From assembly GCA_009829735.1 (NCBI GenBank), contig CM020618.1, positions 9,577,119-9,641,118 of the forward strand: a stretch of DNA of 64,000 bases, written 5' to 3'. Source of the DNA: Pyropia yezoensis (lineage: Eukaryota > Rhodophyta > Bangiophyceae > Bangiales > Bangiaceae). A model generated the notes under the pieces. That model saw nothing but the letters and a program-made list of their open reading frames with translations. It did no database searches and was not told where the DNA came from. The translations under genes were made by a program, and so were the position numbers. This document shows positions 62,674 through 64,000 of this stretch, piece after piece. The first letter of the stretch is position 1, and the number at the start of each line of letters is the position of its first letter.

Positions 62674-64000
62674 GGCGGCGCCTTTCACAGCACAGCACAG
62701 TGGTACGCAGGCCAACGGTCAGGCCGAGCGAAAAACCGGTAGGAGGTAGGAACGGGGAAAGAGGGCTCAGGGACAGGGGAGAGAGAGCACTGCCGCTTAC
62801 GACAACGCACCAACCGGGGCCACGCACGCCACGACACCGGCGGCGACGGGTACCCCCCCCGCGGCACCCAAAGGCGCCTCCAGAGTGCCGATCGTCCAGC
62901 ACGGCACCCTTCAGGATCCCGCGTCCCGGCTACAGTAGAACGGCCCGATAAAATATGCCAGCGGAACGAGCAAGAAGAAGGCCGCTCGTCCGGTGCCCTC
63001 CAGCAACGTCGAGGCGATCCCACCAACGCCCCCCCCCCCCCCCCCCCTCCACGCCAACTGGCGTCCCCCCGCCCAAAGAAGCACACGCGCGCACACGCCG
63101 GCCCGCAGCATAAACCGCCGCCTCGCGTACAAGACGCAGCCACGGCGGGGCTCGTCAGCGCGGCGCGGCGCGCGAGCGACGCGCCACTCCGCGTCGCGCC
63201 GGCGGGCGACGGCGGCGCGGAGGGATCTGGTCGCGGTGATGGAGACGCCGCCCCGCGTTGCGTCGCCGTGCGGTGCTGCGCGTCCCGCGCGCGCGCCTTT
63301 CGGCCGGCCACTCCTTGCGCGCACCCCCTCTGAAGGGTGCTGGCGTTCACTGTCCACCGCGTACGACGCGTCTCACAACTTTGTACTTAGGTGACGTGTT
63401 CCACGTTCACAAGTGTGTACCCTGCAACATATTTTGCCTTATTTCGTGGCCAACGTCACGTGAGATGAGTTTCGTCAGCACACGCCGCAGACTCGCCAGT
63501 ATGAAGAGGAACGAAGTTCAACTATTTTGACAATATATTTGGGGGAATCCTGCGACACGTGAACTGTCGAAGTGTCACCGCCTCATGAGGTTTCGGGGAG
63601 GCAGTAGCGGGCCTACGACAGGGTGCTCCTTCGCGGTGGTCGAGCGCGGCGGTCGCTGAAGCGGTACCGGCAGGCTGCCCCCGATGGTCGGCCGCATGAG
63701 GTGGCGGTGACGGCGACGGTCTTGCTGTGACAGTGCGACTGGCCAGGACGACGTGGCGGTTGCAGTGAGTGCCTGCCTGCTGGCCAACCATCCCGCCTGG
63801 ACGTAGATCGGTGAAGGGCAAGAACGCCCTCGTCTCCCCCACCTTACCATTCTCCATGGGCCCCTTCTCTCGCAAGAGCGGACGTGCTGTGTCCCGTGCC
63901 GGGATTGGTGTACCGTGCAGGTGTCCGCCTGGCCAACACTGCGCCTACACCGACGTTATCGTGTGACTGCTGGCGGTTGCCGGGCAGGTGTTGGGCGAGT
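62674..64000. other. Upstream region of RPB1 to the window end
   Basis: The RPB1 promoter lies here, on the minus strand. The sequence is of ordinary complexity, with one C run at about 63032-63049 and an AT-richer patch at about 63395-63560. Short open frames on both strands have no domain. No gene is seen up to the end of the window. Confidence 0.45.

Overview
This window looks like nuclear DNA of a GC-rich photosynthetic eukaryote, most likely a bangiophyte red alga of the Porphyra/Pyropia type. That assignment is inference. It rests on the extreme GC content with long C and G homopolymers, compact genes with few short GT-AG introns, an RNA polymerase II largest subunit with a degenerate non-heptad C-terminal tail, a cyanobacterial-type [2Fe-2S] ferredoxin-like protein and a probable DUF3598-type protein. 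Nothing bacterial or viral dominates.

Layout. 1-9906: low-complexity, homopolymer-rich DNA with no gene I can support. 9907-21442: a bZIP transcription factor (+), an EMC7-like ER membrane complex subunit (-), the organellar amidotransferase subunit GatA (-) and a DEDDh exonuclease (+) whose frame is broken at C/G runs. 24589-27431: a two-exon MLO-family membrane protein with a very long phosphosite-rich loop. 27987-34400: a complete, young Ty1/copia retrotransposon on the minus strand, with 574-bp LTRs, a GGTAC target-site duplication, and intact gag and pol joined by an ATGA overlap. 34404-36180: small TIR-type DNA elements, including a Tc1/mariner-like MITE. 36820-43096: an alanine-rich unknown protein, the ferredoxin-like protein (-) and ADF/cofilin (+). 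43097-45305: a minisatellite and a second MITE. 45306-56364: a proteinase-K-like subtilase, pICln, an EDEM-type mannosidase (-), a SAYSVFN-domain protein and a DUF3598-like protein. 57394-62673: RPB1 (-) as one 1,759-codon exon.

The genes are mostly housekeeping and do not form one pathway. A loose ER quality-control theme exists: EMC7, EDEM and the SAYSVFN protein, with the last two divergently transcribed across 579 bp. All six introns I could define start with GTACGT. Frame breaks in otherwise convincing genes fall in C/G runs and all go in the same direction, which points to under-called homopolymers in the assembly.
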